DNA from: Phaeobacter sp. CECT 5382
GTDB taxonomy: Bacteria > Pseudomonadota > Alphaproteobacteria > Rhodobacterales > Rhodobacteraceae
Reading direction: 5' to 3'
Length of the DNA: 64,000 nucleotides
Assembly (NCBI RefSeq): GCF_001457775.1
Contig: NZ_CYSG01000001.1
Location: 310,001-374,000, forward strand
Shown here: in pieces, positions 38,893 to 47,891 of the stretch
Layout of the letters: each line of letters opens with the position of its first letter
Position numbering within the stretch: the stretch's first letter is position 1
Program-made: the position numbers and the translations under genes
Notes under the pieces: generated by a model
Told to the model about the DNA's origin: nothing
Database searches by the model: none
The model's input: only the letters and a program-made list of their open reading frames with translations

Positions 38893-38935
38893 GTCCCCTC
38901 CTGCCCGATTGCAAGTTCGAGCAGGGGGGGGGGAC
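38893..38935. repeat. 10-G homopolymer inside a hairpin after pepT
   Basis: GTCCCCTCCTGC (38893-38904) pairs with GCAGG...GGGGAC, where the right arm contains ten consecutive G (38924-38933). The run is intergenic, 57 bases after the pepT stop. Long G tracts are prone to slippage and to sequencing error, so its length should be treated with care. Confidence 0.6.
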
Positions 38936-39101
38936 AGGTGGGCGCAGTACAACATGATATCGCGGAGATATCAGCCAGTTGGGAGACATCTCATTTGCCG
39001 TGTTTCTCGTCAAAGACGACAGAGCCCGCTTAAGCCAGCGAACCCAGACTTGACCCCTCGCCTGCATGCGTTACACCTGCGCTCCAAGTCAGGAGACCGG
39101 C

Positions 39102-39635
39102 ATGCAAGCGTTTGAGTACAAAGTTGTCCCCGCCCCGCACAAGGGGATCAAGGCCAAAGGCGTCAAAACGCCAGAAGCGCGGTTCGCGAATTCCGTGGAA
39201 ACCACTCTGAACGAGATGGCTGCGGAAGGTTGGGAATATTTGCGCGCGGAACTGCTGCCTTCGGATGAACGGTCTGGTCTGACCGGATCAACCACCCACT
39301 GGCGCAATGTCCTTGTGTTTCGCCGGGCAATCCCTGCTCAGGCGGCCGGCTCTGCTCCGGTTACAGCAACCACCCCTGCCGTCACCCCGTCCACTGCTCC
39401 GCCGGTCGCAACTCCGCCGGTCACATCCCAGGCCGCCTCCACACCACCAGTGCAGAGGGCTCCGGTTACTGCAACGGCCGGCGATCCCGAAGCGCCGGCA
39501 GATGCCAAACCAGTGCCCGGAGCAGGGGCCGCCAAAATGCAGGCCGATGATGGTGTTGAAGAGCTGAGCCCGGTTTCCGGCATGACAGCTGCGCTGAAAG
39601 CCCGTGCGAAGCTGAACACGCCTAGCGAAGACTGA
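39102..39635 (+). CDS. DUF4177 domain protein with low-complexity tail
   Basis: A 177-residue protein. Residues 1-75 form a DUF4177 domain (FEYKVVPAP at the start, LNEMAAEGWEYLRAELLP in the middle, LVFRRA at the end), a small fold of unknown function. Residues 80-150 are Pro/Thr/Ala/Val-rich with PPV and TP repeats, and the last 25 are mildly charged. Plain DUF4177 proteins are about 60-80 residues, so this is an extended form. AGGAG sits 6 bases before the ATG at 39102. No export signal seen. Confidence 0.8.
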   Translation: MQAFEYKVVPAPHKGIKAKGVKTPEARFANSVETTLNEMAAEGWEYLRAELLPSDERSGLTGSTTHWRNVLVFRRAIPAQAAGSAPVTATTPAVTPSTAPPVATPPVTSQAASTPPVQRAPVTATAGDPEAPADAKPVPGAGAAKMQADDGVEELSPVSGMTAALKARAKLNTPSED

Positions 39636-39729
39636 GGCACTGCAGCCGCCATAAAAGTTCGGCCCCTTTTGAGACCTAACTTGATGCCCCTCGTCCCGAA
39701 AGACGAGGAGTGCTATCAGTACCTGTTGG

Positions 39730-39987
39730 TCATGCGCTGCCGATATCCAGCGCCAGAGCATGAATACGTGGCACGATATCGCCCAAAGCCTTATGAACTG
39801 CGCGGTGTTGCTGCACCCGGTTCATCTCGGCAAAGGCGGCTGCCCGGATCATCACGTTGAAGTGGCTTTCACCACTGCCATCATGTCCCGCATGGCCAAT
39901 ATGGCTATTACTGTCGTCCACCACCTGCAAAGCAGAGGGGTCAAAAGCCTCTGTCAGGCGCTGTTCCATTTCCGCACGAATGCTCAT
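39730..39987 (-). CDS. bolA: BolA family protein
   Basis: An 85-residue BolA-type protein. It opens MSIRAEMEQRLTEAF and has the DSNSHIGHAGHDGSGESHFNV region with the histidines that can coordinate an Fe-S cluster together with a monothiol glutaredoxin, then the RVQQHRAVHKAL helix. Role in the family: Fe-S trafficking and iron sensing. It is divergent from the J-domain gene, and this arrangement ahead of cobS/cobT is common in Rhodobacterales (from memory). A hairpin CCTCGTC/GACGAGG sits about 30 bases after its stop. Confidence 0.92.
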   Translation of the reverse strand: MSIRAEMEQRLTEAFDPSALQVVDDSNSHIGHAGHDGSGESHFNVMIRAAAFAEMNRVQQHRAVHKALGDIVPRIHALALDIGSA

Positions 39988-40093
39988 TTTCCGCTCATCC
40001 TCATATTTATTTCTCTGCCCCCCTTCAATCTGACGCCCCTTAGACTAAACTGCTGCCTCCGAGTCGAGTAGATGCGTCGAGAAGGTGCACCCC

Positions 40094-40717
40094 ATGAGCA
40101 AATCAGATCCTTTCGGTTTCGATATGTCCGTCAGTTCTGCCAAAAAGAAAAATCCGCGTGGACGCCGAGCCGCAACCGGGGCTTCCGAGACCTCTGTGCG
40201 GGTCTGTGACAAAGAGGGCTGCAAAGAAGCCGGCAAGTTCCGCGCGCCCAAGGCCCCCGATGTGCTGGATGATTTCTTTTGGTTCTGTCAGGAACATGTC
40301 CGCGAATATAACAACCACTGGAATTTCTTCCAAGGCACCACCGAGGCCGAGTTGAACGCCCAGCAATCCAAAGACAAGGTCTGGGAACGCCAGACCAAAC
40401 CCATGGGTGACCCTGAGGCCCGCGCCTGGGCCCGCCTTGGCATCGAGGATCCGCATCAGGTTCTGGGGGGCAATGCGACCCAGAACCCCGGTCGATCCGC
40501 CGCAACCGGACGCCGCCTGCCCCCAACCGAGCGCCGCGCCATCGAAGTGCTGGAGGCCAAGGATGACTGGTCAAAGGCCGACATCCGCAAGGCCTATAAA
40601 AAACTCATCAAGGTTCTGCACCCGGATATGAACGGCGGCGACCGCAGCCAGGAAGAACAGCTGCAAGAAGTCATGTGGGCCTGGGATCAGATCAAGGACA
40701 GCCGCAGCTTCAAATAG
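40094..40717 (+). CDS. J-domain (DnaJ-like) protein with N-terminal extension
   Basis: A 207-residue protein with the J domain at the C-terminus (about residues 150-207): DDWSKADIRKAYKKLIKVLHPDMNG, containing the HPD motif that stimulates DnaK. The first 150 residues hold KKKNPRGRRAATG and a CDKEGCKEAGKFRAPKAP cysteine pair, and lack the zinc-finger and substrate domains of DnaJ itself. ATG at 40094 is selected over a GTG at 40085 because GAGAAGG is then well placed. A strong terminator follows. It is a specialised DnaK co-chaperone; client unknown. Confidence 0.9.
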   Translation: MSKSDPFGFDMSVSSAKKKNPRGRRAATGASETSVRVCDKEGCKEAGKFRAPKAPDVLDDFFWFCQEHVREYNNHWNFFQGTTEAELNAQQSKDKVWERQTKPMGDPEARAWARLGIEDPHQVLGGNATQNPGRSAATGRRLPPTERRAIEVLEAKDDWSKADIRKAYKKLIKVLHPDMNGGDRSQEEQLQEVMWAWDQIKDSRSFK

Positions 40718-40756
40718 TGGCGCGCTCTGCGCTCCTGCATCACCTCGGCAAAATAC

Positions 40757-40782
40757 AAAGGGCAGTCGCGGCTGCCCTTTTT
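40757..40782 (+). terminator. terminator of the J-domain gene
   Basis: AAAGGGCAG (40757-40765) pairs with CTGCCCTTT (40772-40780) around a 6-base loop, then TT. A clear intrinsic terminator separating this gene from cobS. Confidence 0.9.
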
Positions 40783-40993
40783 CGTGCCGCCCTTTCTTTG
40801 CCCCTGCCGTAGTGGTTCACTTTTGATAGTTCTGATAGTTCACATAGTGAGCCTGCCATAAGGCCAGTTCCTGCCACAACATCACGTTATTTGGTTGCCT
40901 CCTACTCTGCCTCTTGCCCTTCACCGCAAGATCAGGCACCAATCCAGCGGATTGACCCCGCAAGCAGCGGGAGAGGAACAAGGATCGACTGAG

Positions 40994-41980
40994 ATGACTG
41001 ATGGCATGCTGGATATGAATGCAAAACCGACCGATAGTATTTCGGTCCGCGATGTCTTCGGCATCGACACAGACATGACCATCAAGGGCTTTGCCGAAGG
41101 CTCTGACCGGGTTCCAGCGATCGACAACACCTATAAGTTCGACCCCGACACCACCATGGCCATTCTGGCCGGGTTTTCGCACAATCGCCGTGTGATGATC
41201 CAGGGCTACCACGGCACAGGCAAATCGACCCATATCGAACAGGTCGCTGCCCGTCTCAACTGGCCCTCTGTACGCGTGAACCTCGACAGCCACATTTCCC
41301 GGATCGATCTCATCGGTAAGGACGCGATCAAGCTGCGCGATGGCAAACAGGTGACTGAGTTCCACGAAGGCATCCTGCCCTGGGCGCTGCGCAACCCCGT
41401 CGCCATCGTCTTTGACGAATACGACGCAGGCCGCGCCGACGTGATGTTTGTGATCCAGCGTGTGCTGGAACATGACGGCAAGCTGACCCTGCTGGACCAG
41501 AACGAAATCATTACCCCGAACCCGTTCTTCCGCCTGTTTGCCACTGCCAACACTGTTGGTCTGGGCGACACCACCGGTCTGTATCACGGCACCCAGCAGA
41601 TCAACCAGGCCCAGATGGACCGTTGGTCACTGGTCGCCACGCTGAACTATCTCAGCCATGACGCCGAAACCGCCATCGTTCTGTCCAAAGCGCCACATTA
41701 CAACACCGAGGCAGGCCGCAAGAGCATCAGCCAGATGGTCACCGTCGCGGATCTGACCCGCACCGCCTTTATGAATGGTGATCTGTCGACCGTGATGAGC
41801 CCCCGGACCGTGATCAACTGGGCGCAAAACGCCGAGATATTCCGCGACGTGGGCTATGCCTTCCGCCTGTCGTTCTTGAACAAATGTGACGAGCTGGAAC
41901 GCCAGACTGTCGCCGAGTTCTATCAGCGCTGCTTTGACGAAGAGCTGCCCGAAAGCGCCGCAAGCGTCAGTCTGGGCTGA
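40994..41980 (+). CDS. cobS: cobaltochelatase subunit CobS
   Basis: A 328-residue AAA+ ATPase subunit of the aerobic cobaltochelatase, which with CobT drives CobN to insert cobalt into hydrogenobyrinic acid diamide. Walker A is [10 protein letters not shown] near residues 73-82, Walker [11 protein letters not shown] near 137-146, and a sensor region [15 protein letters not shown] near 177-191. ATG at 40994 is chosen for AAGGA upstream and family length; the frame is open to 40895. The racemase-like gene starts 19 bases after its stop. cobN is not in the window. Confidence 0.95.
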   Translation: MTDGMLDMNAKPTDSISVRDVFGIDTDMTIKGFAEGSDRVPAIDNTYKFDPDTTMAILAGFSHNRRVMIQGYHGTGKSTHIEQVAARLNWPSVRVNLDSHISRIDLIGKDAIKLRDGKQVTEFHEGILPWALRNPVAIVFDEYDAGRADVMFVIQRVLEHDGKLTLLDQNEIITPNPFFRLFATANTVGLGDTTGLYHGTQQINQAQMDRWSLVATLNYLSHDAETAIVLSKAPHYNTEAGRKSISQMVTVADLTRTAFMNGDLSTVMSPRTVINWAQNAEIFRDVGYAFRLSFLNKCDELERQTVAEFYQRCFDEELPESAASVSLG

Positions 41981-41999
41981 TCAGACAAGGACAAGAACC

Positions 42000-42701
42000 A
42001 TGCATATTGGATTGATTGGTGGCATCGGTGTTGCGGCCACAGTGGTCTACTATCAACGGCTGACGGCCGCGATGGCAGTCCGCAATCTGCCGCTCCAATT
42101 GACCATTGTGCATGCCGATGTTCAGGAACTTATCCGCAACAATCTTGCGGATAACCGCGCGGCACAGGCCGAGGTATATGCCGGTCTGATCGACCAGTTA
42201 CACGGGGCCGGAGCCGATTGTGCCGCAATCACCTCGCTTGGGGGGCACTTTTGCTTTGACGAAACTGTGCCCTTGTCCAGCCTGCCACTGGTCTCTGCCG
42301 TGACGCCGCTGGACAGCTATTTCACCTCTCAGGGGCTGAAGACAGTTGGCCTTCTGGGCACTCGCGTAGTGATGCGCACAAAAGTCTATGGGCAGTTGAC
42401 GCAGACCCGGGCCGTGACACTGGCAGATGAAATTGACAGCTTGGGACAAAGCTACGTGGATATGGCCGTTGCCGGAACCTGCCCTCCTCAGCTGCGCGAC
42501 ACATTTCTGGATGCCGGGCAGCGTATGGTCGAGACCCTAGGTGCAGACGCCATTGTCCTGGCAGGCACCGACCTGAACCTTGCCTTTGACGGGCAGGATC
42601 CAGGGTATAGGGTTGTAGACGCTCTGGACGTACATGTGGATTTGCTGGCCCAGCTTGCGGCAGGTGACGCCGACCTCGATGAAGTGAGCGCGAAAAGATG
42701 A
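42000..42701 (+). CDS. aspartate/glutamate racemase-fold protein lacking both catalytic cysteines
   Basis: A 233-residue Asp/Glu racemase-family protein. It opens with [16 protein letters not shown], a family hallmark. The first catalytic cysteine, normally in a CNT motif, is replaced: the segment reads [10 protein letters not shown] with Ser79 at that position. The second, normally in GCTE, is AGTDL with Gly189. Other cysteines (74, 85, 161) are not at those positions. It is therefore unlikely to act as a cysteine two-base racemase. It lies 19 bases after cobS and overlaps cobT by 4 bases (ATGA), so it is embedded in the cobaltochelatase operon. Function unknown. Confidence 0.85.
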   Translation: MHIGLIGGIGVAATVVYYQRLTAAMAVRNLPLQLTIVHADVQELIRNNLADNRAAQAEVYAGLIDQLHGAGADCAAITSLGGHFCFDETVPLSSLPLVSAVTPLDSYFTSQGLKTVGLLGTRVVMRTKVYGQLTQTRAVTLADEIDSLGQSYVDMAVAGTCPPQLRDTFLDAGQRMVETLGADAIVLAGTDLNLAFDGQDPGYRVVDALDVHVDLLAQLAAGDADLDEVSAKR

Positions 42702-44584
42702 AAAAACCAAACGACAACCCAGCTGATCCCTTCAAAAAGGCGCTGGCCGAAGCCACCAAGGTCATGGCCAATGACCCAGAGCTGAGCGTGTCTTACACCG
42801 TCGATCCCTCTGGTGTGTCTGGTGACAACATGCGCCTGCCGCAGGTTAGCCGCCGCATGAGTCGCGAAGAAGTGCTGCTGGCGCGTGGCACGGCTGACGC
42901 ACTGGCCCTGCGCCGCAAATTCCATGACGATGCCACCCATGCCAAATACACTCCCCAGGGTGAGATGGCACGCGATCTCTATGAGGCGATGGAAACTGCG
43001 CGCTGCGAAGCGATGGGCGCACGCCACATGCCCGGCACCGCCAGCAATATTGACGTGAAGATCCGCAACGAAGCCATCCGGCGCGGCTATGACCAGATGA
43101 AGAGCTCTTCAGAGGCCCCTCTGGCGGCCTCGGCCGGTTATCTGGTGCGCCATCTGGCGACAGGGCGCCCCCTGCCGCAGGGGGCCGAAAATGTGATGGA
43201 GCTGTGGCGCGGGTTCATTGAATCCCAGGCCGGCGAAACGCTGGAAAACCTCGACGAAAAAATCGCCGATCAATCCGAGTTTGCCAAATTCGCGCGTCAG
43301 ATCATCTCGGATCTGGGTTACGGCGACCAGCTGGGCGACGACCCGGATGAGCTGGACGACAACCAAGACGACGAGGCCGAAGACAACGCCGAAGAACAGC
43401 CCGACCCAGACAGCTCTGGCCAGGATGACTCTGAAGACGAGCAGGCCGAAGCCGACGCCGAACAGGCGCAGGAACAGCAGCAGGACGAAAGCCAGGCCCA
43501 GATCTCGATGGATGAGCTGGCCGACGAGGAACTCGCCGAAGACACCGAGATGCCCGATGGCGAGGCCCCCTTGGAGCCGCCCCCGCCACCTGCCGCCTCG
43601 GAAGCGGATCCGGACTATAAGGTCTTTCTCGACGCCAACGACGAAGAAATCGCTGCCGAGGATCTGGCCGAACCGGCCGAACTGGAGCGCCTGCGCGCCT
43701 ATTTGGACCAGCAGTTGGAGCCGCTGAAAGGTGCCGTGAGCCGCCTGGCCAACAAGTTGCAGCGCCGTCTGCAGGCACAGCAGAACCGCTCTTGGGAGTT
43801 TGACCTTGAAGAGGGCATTCTGGATGCAGGCCGTCTGGCGCGGGTGATTGCCAACCCGACTACACCGCTGTCGTTCAAACGCGAAAAAGACACCGAGTTC
43901 CGGGACACTGTGGTGACATTGCTGCTGGATAACTCCGGCTCGATGCGCGGTCGGCCGATCTCTATTGCTGCGATCTGCGCTGATGTTTTGGCCCGCACGC
44001 TGGAACGCTGCAACGTCAAGGTCGAGATCCTCGGCTTTACCACCCGCGCCTGGAAAGGCGGCCTCGCCCGTGAGGCCTGGCTGAACGAAGGTCGCCCCCA
44101 GATGCCCGGTCGCCTGAATGATCTGCGCCACATCATCTATAAATCGGCAGATTCTCCCTGGCGGCGGGTGCGCCCCAATCTGGGGCTGATGATGAAAGAG
44201 GGCCTGCTGAAAGAAAACATCGACGGCGAAGCCCTGGAATGGGCCCACCGGAGAATGTTAGGGCGGCAAGAGGCGCGCAAGATCCTGATGGTGATCTCGG
44301 ATGGGGCGCCCGTGGACGACAGCACGCTCTCTGTAAACCCGGCCAATTACCTGGAAAAACACCTGCGCGATGTGATCGCCATGGTGGAGCGACGCAAGCA
44401 GGTTGAACTCCTGGCGATTGGTATCGGCCATGACGTGACACGCTACTACGACCGCGCCGTAACCATCACCGATGTGGAGCAGTTGGCCGGTGCTATGACA
44501 GAACAACTGGCCGCCCTGTTTGACAGTGACCCACGGGCCCGCGCACGAGTCATGGGCATAAACAACATCAGCAGAAGCGGCTAA
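42698..44584 (+). CDS. cobT: cobaltochelatase subunit CobT
   Basis: A 628-residue CobT. The N-terminal helical part covers about 1-200. A long acidic Asp/Glu/Gln-rich stretch lies at about 210-300, seen in CobT proteins. The C-terminal von Willebrand A domain has the metal-site motif [14 protein letters not shown] near residues 409-422 and [11 protein letters not shown] near 530-540. CobS and CobT form the ATP-dependent motor for CobN. Start overlaps the previous stop. The stop codon falls inside a GGCTAAG/CTTAGCC hairpin. Confidence 0.95.
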   Translation: MKKPNDNPADPFKKALAEATKVMANDPELSVSYTVDPSGVSGDNMRLPQVSRRMSREEVLLARGTADALALRRKFHDDATHAKYTPQGEMARDLYEAMETARCEAMGARHMPGTASNIDVKIRNEAIRRGYDQMKSSSEAPLAASAGYLVRHLATGRPLPQGAENVMELWRGFIESQAGETLENLDEKIADQSEFAKFARQIISDLGYGDQLGDDPDELDDNQDDEAEDNAEEQPDPDSSGQDDSEDEQAEADAEQAQEQQQDESQAQISMDELADEELAEDTEMPDGEAPLEPPPPPAASEADPDYKVFLDANDEEIAAEDLAEPAELERLRAYLDQQLEPLKGAVSRLANKLQRRLQAQQNRSWEFDLEEGILDAGRLARVIANPTTPLSFKREKDTEFRDTVVTLLLDNSGSMRGRPISIAAICADVLARTLERCNVKVEILGFTTRAWKGGLAREAWLNEGRPQMPGRLNDLRHIIYKSADSPWRRVRPNLGLMMKEGLLKENIDGEALEWAHRRMLGRQEARKILMVISDGAPVDDSTLSVNPANYLEKHLRDVIAMVERRKQVELLAIGIGHDVTRYYDRAVTITDVEQLAGAMTEQLAALFDSDPRARARVMGINNISRSG

Positions 44585-45025
44585 GGCTGTGGCTTAGCCC
44601 GGTCCCAGTGGGTGCCTTCCCAATTCTAAAGCCAGGTGAACGAAAGGGTCCCGCGCCATGGCTGCGCATCACAGATGCGCTTTCAAGTCTTGTGCATGGC
44701 AGCGCACCTTCCGGCGCGCTGCGGTTGCGAACAAGCGAAACCTCTGCGCCTGTCGCCAACCGCGCCGCGCAATAGCGCGGCGCCCGGCCCAAGCGACGCA
44801 AAGCATCTTTGATGCTGTTGCAACGCGCGGGAGGCACCGCGTCACAGGATTGCCCGCCCTCCCCCTCATTCCAGAGTGGCCGAGAGGTCCGGCTCCCCCT
44901 TGCCACTGGCGGGGGGATTTGAAAGACATACCATAAGCTTGATCATTACGACTGGCGTCAAAGCCGACAGAACCACTGATCCCTGCCGCCGCCAAAGACC
45001 AAGACAAAGCCAAGGAGAGCACCCG
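44579..45025. other. hairpin-rich intergenic region between cobT and pepP
   Basis: About 440 bases without an ORF. Stems, in order: GGCTAAG/CTTAGCC (44579-44599), GCGCATC/GATGCGC (44664-44680), GCAGCGC/GCGCTGC (44699-44722), GCGCCGCGC/GCGCGGCGC (44762-44783, 9 bp with AATA loop), AGCATC/GATGCT (44802-44816), and CCCCC/GGGGG with an inner GCC/GGC near 44895-44915. At 44874-44893 AGTGGCCGAGAGGTCCGGC looks like a tRNA-Ser D-arm, without a T-arm after it. May be a structured RNA, repeat remnants or a relic. The pepP promoter should lie near 44930-45010. Confidence 0.45.
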
Positions 45026-46816
45026 ATGTTTCAGAGTTACGAGGTCACTGCGCGCCCTGAACAAGGTCCCCCACGGCTACAGGCGCTGCGCCAGGAACTT
45101 GCACGCGACGGGTTGGATGGTTTTCTGGTCCCACGTGCCGATGCCCACCAGGGCGAATATGTCGCTCCGCATGACGAACGACTGAGCTGGCTGACCGGCT
45201 TCACCGGTTCGGCCGGGTTCTGTGCCGCCCTTGCAAACATCGCTGGCGTGTTTGTCGACGGGCGATACCGTACTCAGGTCAAACGTCAGGTGGCAGACCT
45301 TTTCACTCCGGTGCCCTGGCCCGAAGTCCAGCTGGCAGACTGGTTAAAAGAACAGCTCCCTCACGGCGGAAAGGTCGGCTTTGATCCCTGGCTGCATGCC
45401 ACCTCGCAAATCACCACCCTCGCCCAGGATCTGCAAAACAGCGGGATCGAGCTGGTACAGACGGACAATCTGGTGGATCGCATCTGGTCAGATCAACCCG
45501 CCCCGCCCGCGGAACCCGTCCAGTCCCATGCGCTAACCTATGCAGGTGAAAGCGCCACCGACAAATCCGGACGTCTGGCGAAAGCGTTGAGCTCAGCCGG
45601 GCACAGTGCCGCCCTGATCACCCTGCCCGACAGCATCATGTGGCTGCTCAATATTCGCGGTGCAGACATTCCGCGCAACCCGGTGGCACATGGCTTTGCC
45701 ATTCTGCATGCCGATGCCCGCGTCGATCTGTTCATGTCCCGCAAAAAACTTCAAAACCTGGGCAATCACCTGCCGGATACGGTCTCTGTTCACCCACCGT
45801 CGCAGTTCTTGCAGGCCATCGCCGACCTCACCGGATCGGTTGCGGTCGATACTGCCAGCCTGCCACAGTTTGCGGCGGATGCTCTGGGCGACAAGCTCAT
45901 CGCTGTCGGCGATCCTTGCGCCCTGCCCAAAGCCCGCAAAAATGCCGCCGAAATCGCAGGCTCTGCCGCCGCGCATCTGCGCGATGGAGCTGCCGTCATC
46001 GAACTTCTCGCCTGGCTCGACGCTCAGGCGCCCGGCACGGTGACGGAAATCGATGTGGCAAAACGGCTCGAAACCCTGCGTCGCCGCGACCCCAACCTGC
46101 GCGATATCAGTTTCGAGACCATTTCTGGCACTGGCGAAAACGGTGCCGTGATGCATTACCGGGTCACAGACGAAAGCAATAGCCTACTGCAGCCCGGACA
46201 TATTCTGGTTTTGGACAGCGGCGGACAATACCTGGACGGAACAACGGATATCACCCGGACCATCGCAATCGGCATACCAGATGCCGAGCAATGCGCCGCC
46301 TTCACCCGGGTCTTGCAGGGGATGATCGCCATGTCGCGCCTGCGTTGGCCCAAAGGGCTTGCAGGACGCGATATCGAAGCCATAGGTCGCATGCCGCTTT
46401 GGCTGGCGGGGCAGGATTTCAATCACGGGCTTGGTCATGGTGTTGGCGCCTATCTCAGTGTCCATGAGGGCCCACAACGCCTGAGCCGCGCTTCGCATGT
46501 ACCACTGGAGCCGGGTATGATCCTCTCCAACGAGCCCGGCTACTATCGTGAAGGCGCCTTTGGGATCCGGATAGAGAACCTGCTGGTGGTACAGCCTGCT
46601 GCCCAGTTGGAGACCAGTGATCGTGAACGGGAGATGCTGACCTGGCAGACCCTGACCTTTGTGCCGATAGACCGGCGACTGATCCTGCGCGACTGGCTGA
46701 CCGAGGGCGAACGTGACTGGCTCAATGCCTATCACGCCGAAATCCGCAGCAAGCTTCGTCCCGACGTCAGTCCAGAGGCGCAGATCTGGCTGGATGACGC
46801 GACCGCTCCGCTCTGA
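45026..46816 (+). CDS. pepP: Xaa-Pro aminopeptidase (aminopeptidase P)
   Basis: A 596-residue M24B metallopeptidase that releases N-terminal residues before proline. Two creatinase-like N-terminal domains cover about residues 1-310. The pita-bread catalytic domain follows, with metal ligands in DSGGQYLDGTTDITRT near 400-415, the HGLGHGVGAYLSVHEGP segment near 475-491, and ILSNEPGYYREGAFGIRIEN near 505-524. A C-terminal extension to 596 is typical of this longer class. ATG at 45026 has AGGAGAG upstream; the open frame runs back to 44876 through the intergenic hairpins. Confidence 0.94.
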   Translation: MFQSYEVTARPEQGPPRLQALRQELARDGLDGFLVPRADAHQGEYVAPHDERLSWLTGFTGSAGFCAALANIAGVFVDGRYRTQVKRQVADLFTPVPWPEVQLADWLKEQLPHGGKVGFDPWLHATSQITTLAQDLQNSGIELVQTDNLVDRIWSDQPAPPAEPVQSHALTYAGESATDKSGRLAKALSSAGHSAALITLPDSIMWLLNIRGADIPRNPVAHGFAILHADARVDLFMSRKKLQNLGNHLPDTVSVHPPSQFLQAIADLTGSVAVDTASLPQFAADALGDKLIAVGDPCALPKARKNAAEIAGSAAAHLRDGAAVIELLAWLDAQAPGTVTEIDVAKRLETLRRRDPNLRDISFETISGTGENGAVMHYRVTDESNSLLQPGHILVLDSGGQYLDGTTDITRTIAIGIPDAEQCAAFTRVLQGMIAMSRLRWPKGLAGRDIEAIGRMPLWLAGQDFNHGLGHGVGAYLSVHEGPQRLSRASHVPLEPGMILSNEPGYYREGAFGIRIENLLVVQPAAQLETSDREREMLTWQTLTFVPIDRRLILRDWLTEGERDWLNAYHAEIRSKLRPDVSPEAQIWLDDATAPL

Positions 46817-46879
46817 TAACAGATTGTTACATAAAAACGGCATAGAGATATGCCACAAGATAAAACATGGGGGAAAAAG

Positions 46880-47221
46880 ATGAGCAGCATTCGTATTCAC
46901 AAAGCCGAAGGAACTTGGGTAGTCCGCTCGGGCGGCGCGGTTTTGGGCGAAAGCAATCAGGCGCTGGAGCTGGAGGAAGAGGGACACTCTCCCGTGATCT
47001 ATTTCCCCCGGGCTGACATCGCCATGGCCTTTCTCGACCCCGGCAGCAAGACGAGCCATTGCCCGAAAAAGGGCGACGCAACCTACTATTCGATCGCCAA
47101 CAAATCTTCGGTCAGCAAAAATGTGGTCTGGAGTTACGAAGACCCGACTGAAGCAGTAGCTGCAATCAAAGGCTATCTAGCGTTTCATCAGGGCGATAGC
47201 ATCAAGGTTGAACGGATCTAG
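46880..47221 (+). CDS. DUF427 family protein
   Basis: A 113-residue DUF427 protein, a small beta-rich fold of unknown function. Recognisable segments are GTWVVRSGGAVLGES at the start, VIYFPRADIAMAFLDP near 40-55, and KTSHCPKKGDATYYSI near 59-74, ending in a VAAIKGYLAFHQG helix. ATG at 46880 is picked because GGGGG lies upstream; an ATG at 46850 is also in frame. It follows pepP by 63 bases and may be co-transcribed. Confidence 0.87.
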   Translation: MSSIRIHKAEGTWVVRSGGAVLGESNQALELEEEGHSPVIYFPRADIAMAFLDPGSKTSHCPKKGDATYYSIANKSSVSKNVVWSYEDPTEAVAAIKGYLAFHQGDSIKVERI

Positions 47222-47610
47222 GACAGAGGAGGCCCTGCCAGCCTCAGAACCTGCCAGCCTAGGGCCCTTGCCAAACTAGGGCCCTTGCCAAACTAGGGCC
47301 CCTGCCAAAATCCTGATCCTTGGCGGGGATCCGAGCCAAGGCATCAAATTGAAAATGGTGACGGCCAAATTATTGCGTCAGCTTCAAAGCGAGCTGCAAT
47401 TGAACCAGGTGGTTGGGATCAAACACGACTAGTGCCAGGATGTAAGTAGCCTGAAGAAAGCGAAAAAAGCATGCCTATACAGATAGATAGGGATCAACTA
47501 ACGGCGCTCTAGTCCCGGTCGCCCTTTATCAGGCACCAGAATAGTTATGGCAATAACTGCCATCCCCAAAGTTTACGAATTCAAATGCGGCGAATTCACC
47601 AAAGTCAGGC
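47222..47610. other. intergenic region with tandem repeats
   Basis: About 390 bases with no supported ORF. It holds the 17-bp repeats (47259-47309), two copies of CCTGCCAGCCT just before them, and a hairpin CCTTGGC (47318-47324) / GCCAAGG (47335-47341) that may terminate the DUF427 transcript. The rest (47342-47610) shows nothing I can name and is less GC-rich than the flanks. Confidence 0.55.
47259..47309. repeat. 17-bp tandem repeat, three copies
   Basis: CTAGGGCCCTTGCCAAA occurs at 47259-47275 and 47276-47292 exactly, and at 47293-47309 with one T-to-C change. Each unit contains the palindrome TAGGGCCCT-like core. It lies 38 bases after the DUF427 stop. Confidence 0.9.
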
Positions 47611-47799
47611 CTAAAGAACAGCGCGACAAAGATGGCGTCGAGCATTCTCAAGACGTTCATCCGCACTAAAGACATTAGTGTCCAAGGCACACTGAATCGC
47701 ATAGTCGATCAATGATTCAAGCGCCGCCTTTTCTTTTTCCTGCTCGCCAGCGTTTTGTTTTTGCACAGCCTCTTTTGGGCTGACTTCAAAAGTACGCAT
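47611..47799 (-). CDS. small hypothetical protein
   Basis: A 62-residue ORF, charged and mostly helical (EAVQKQNAGEQEKEKAALES, then LIDYAIQCALDTNVF, LENARRHLC). GGAAGG lies 6 bases before the second in-frame ATG (47799), which I take as start over 47805. It is divergent from the LysR gene with a 92-base spacer, the usual place for a LysR target. I recognise no family. It could be a chance ORF, but the ribosome site and position favour a real gene. Confidence 0.45.
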   Translation of the reverse strand: MRTFEVSPKEAVQKQNAGEQEKEKAALESLIDYAIQCALDTNVFSADERLENARRHLCRAVL

Positions 47800-47891
47800 A
47801 TTCATCCTTCCGCACTTTAGTAACTATCGCTACTGTAGGGATACCTTTCACCAGGCCAAACTGTTAATCAATAGAAAGAAAAAATTAACCT

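Noticed and set aside
43109-44248. 379-codon minus-strand frame opposite cobT
   Set aside because: Low-complexity product from reading the acidic Asp/Glu region in antisense; no ribosome site and cobT is clear.
44874-44960. Complete tRNA-Ser gene
   Set aside because: Only the D-arm fits; the anticodon stem cannot form with a 7-base loop, there is no GGTTCGA T-arm and no CCA or matching acceptor stem.
47259-47309. CRISPR array
   Set aside because: Units are 17 bp and directly adjacent without spacers, and no cas genes occur in the window.
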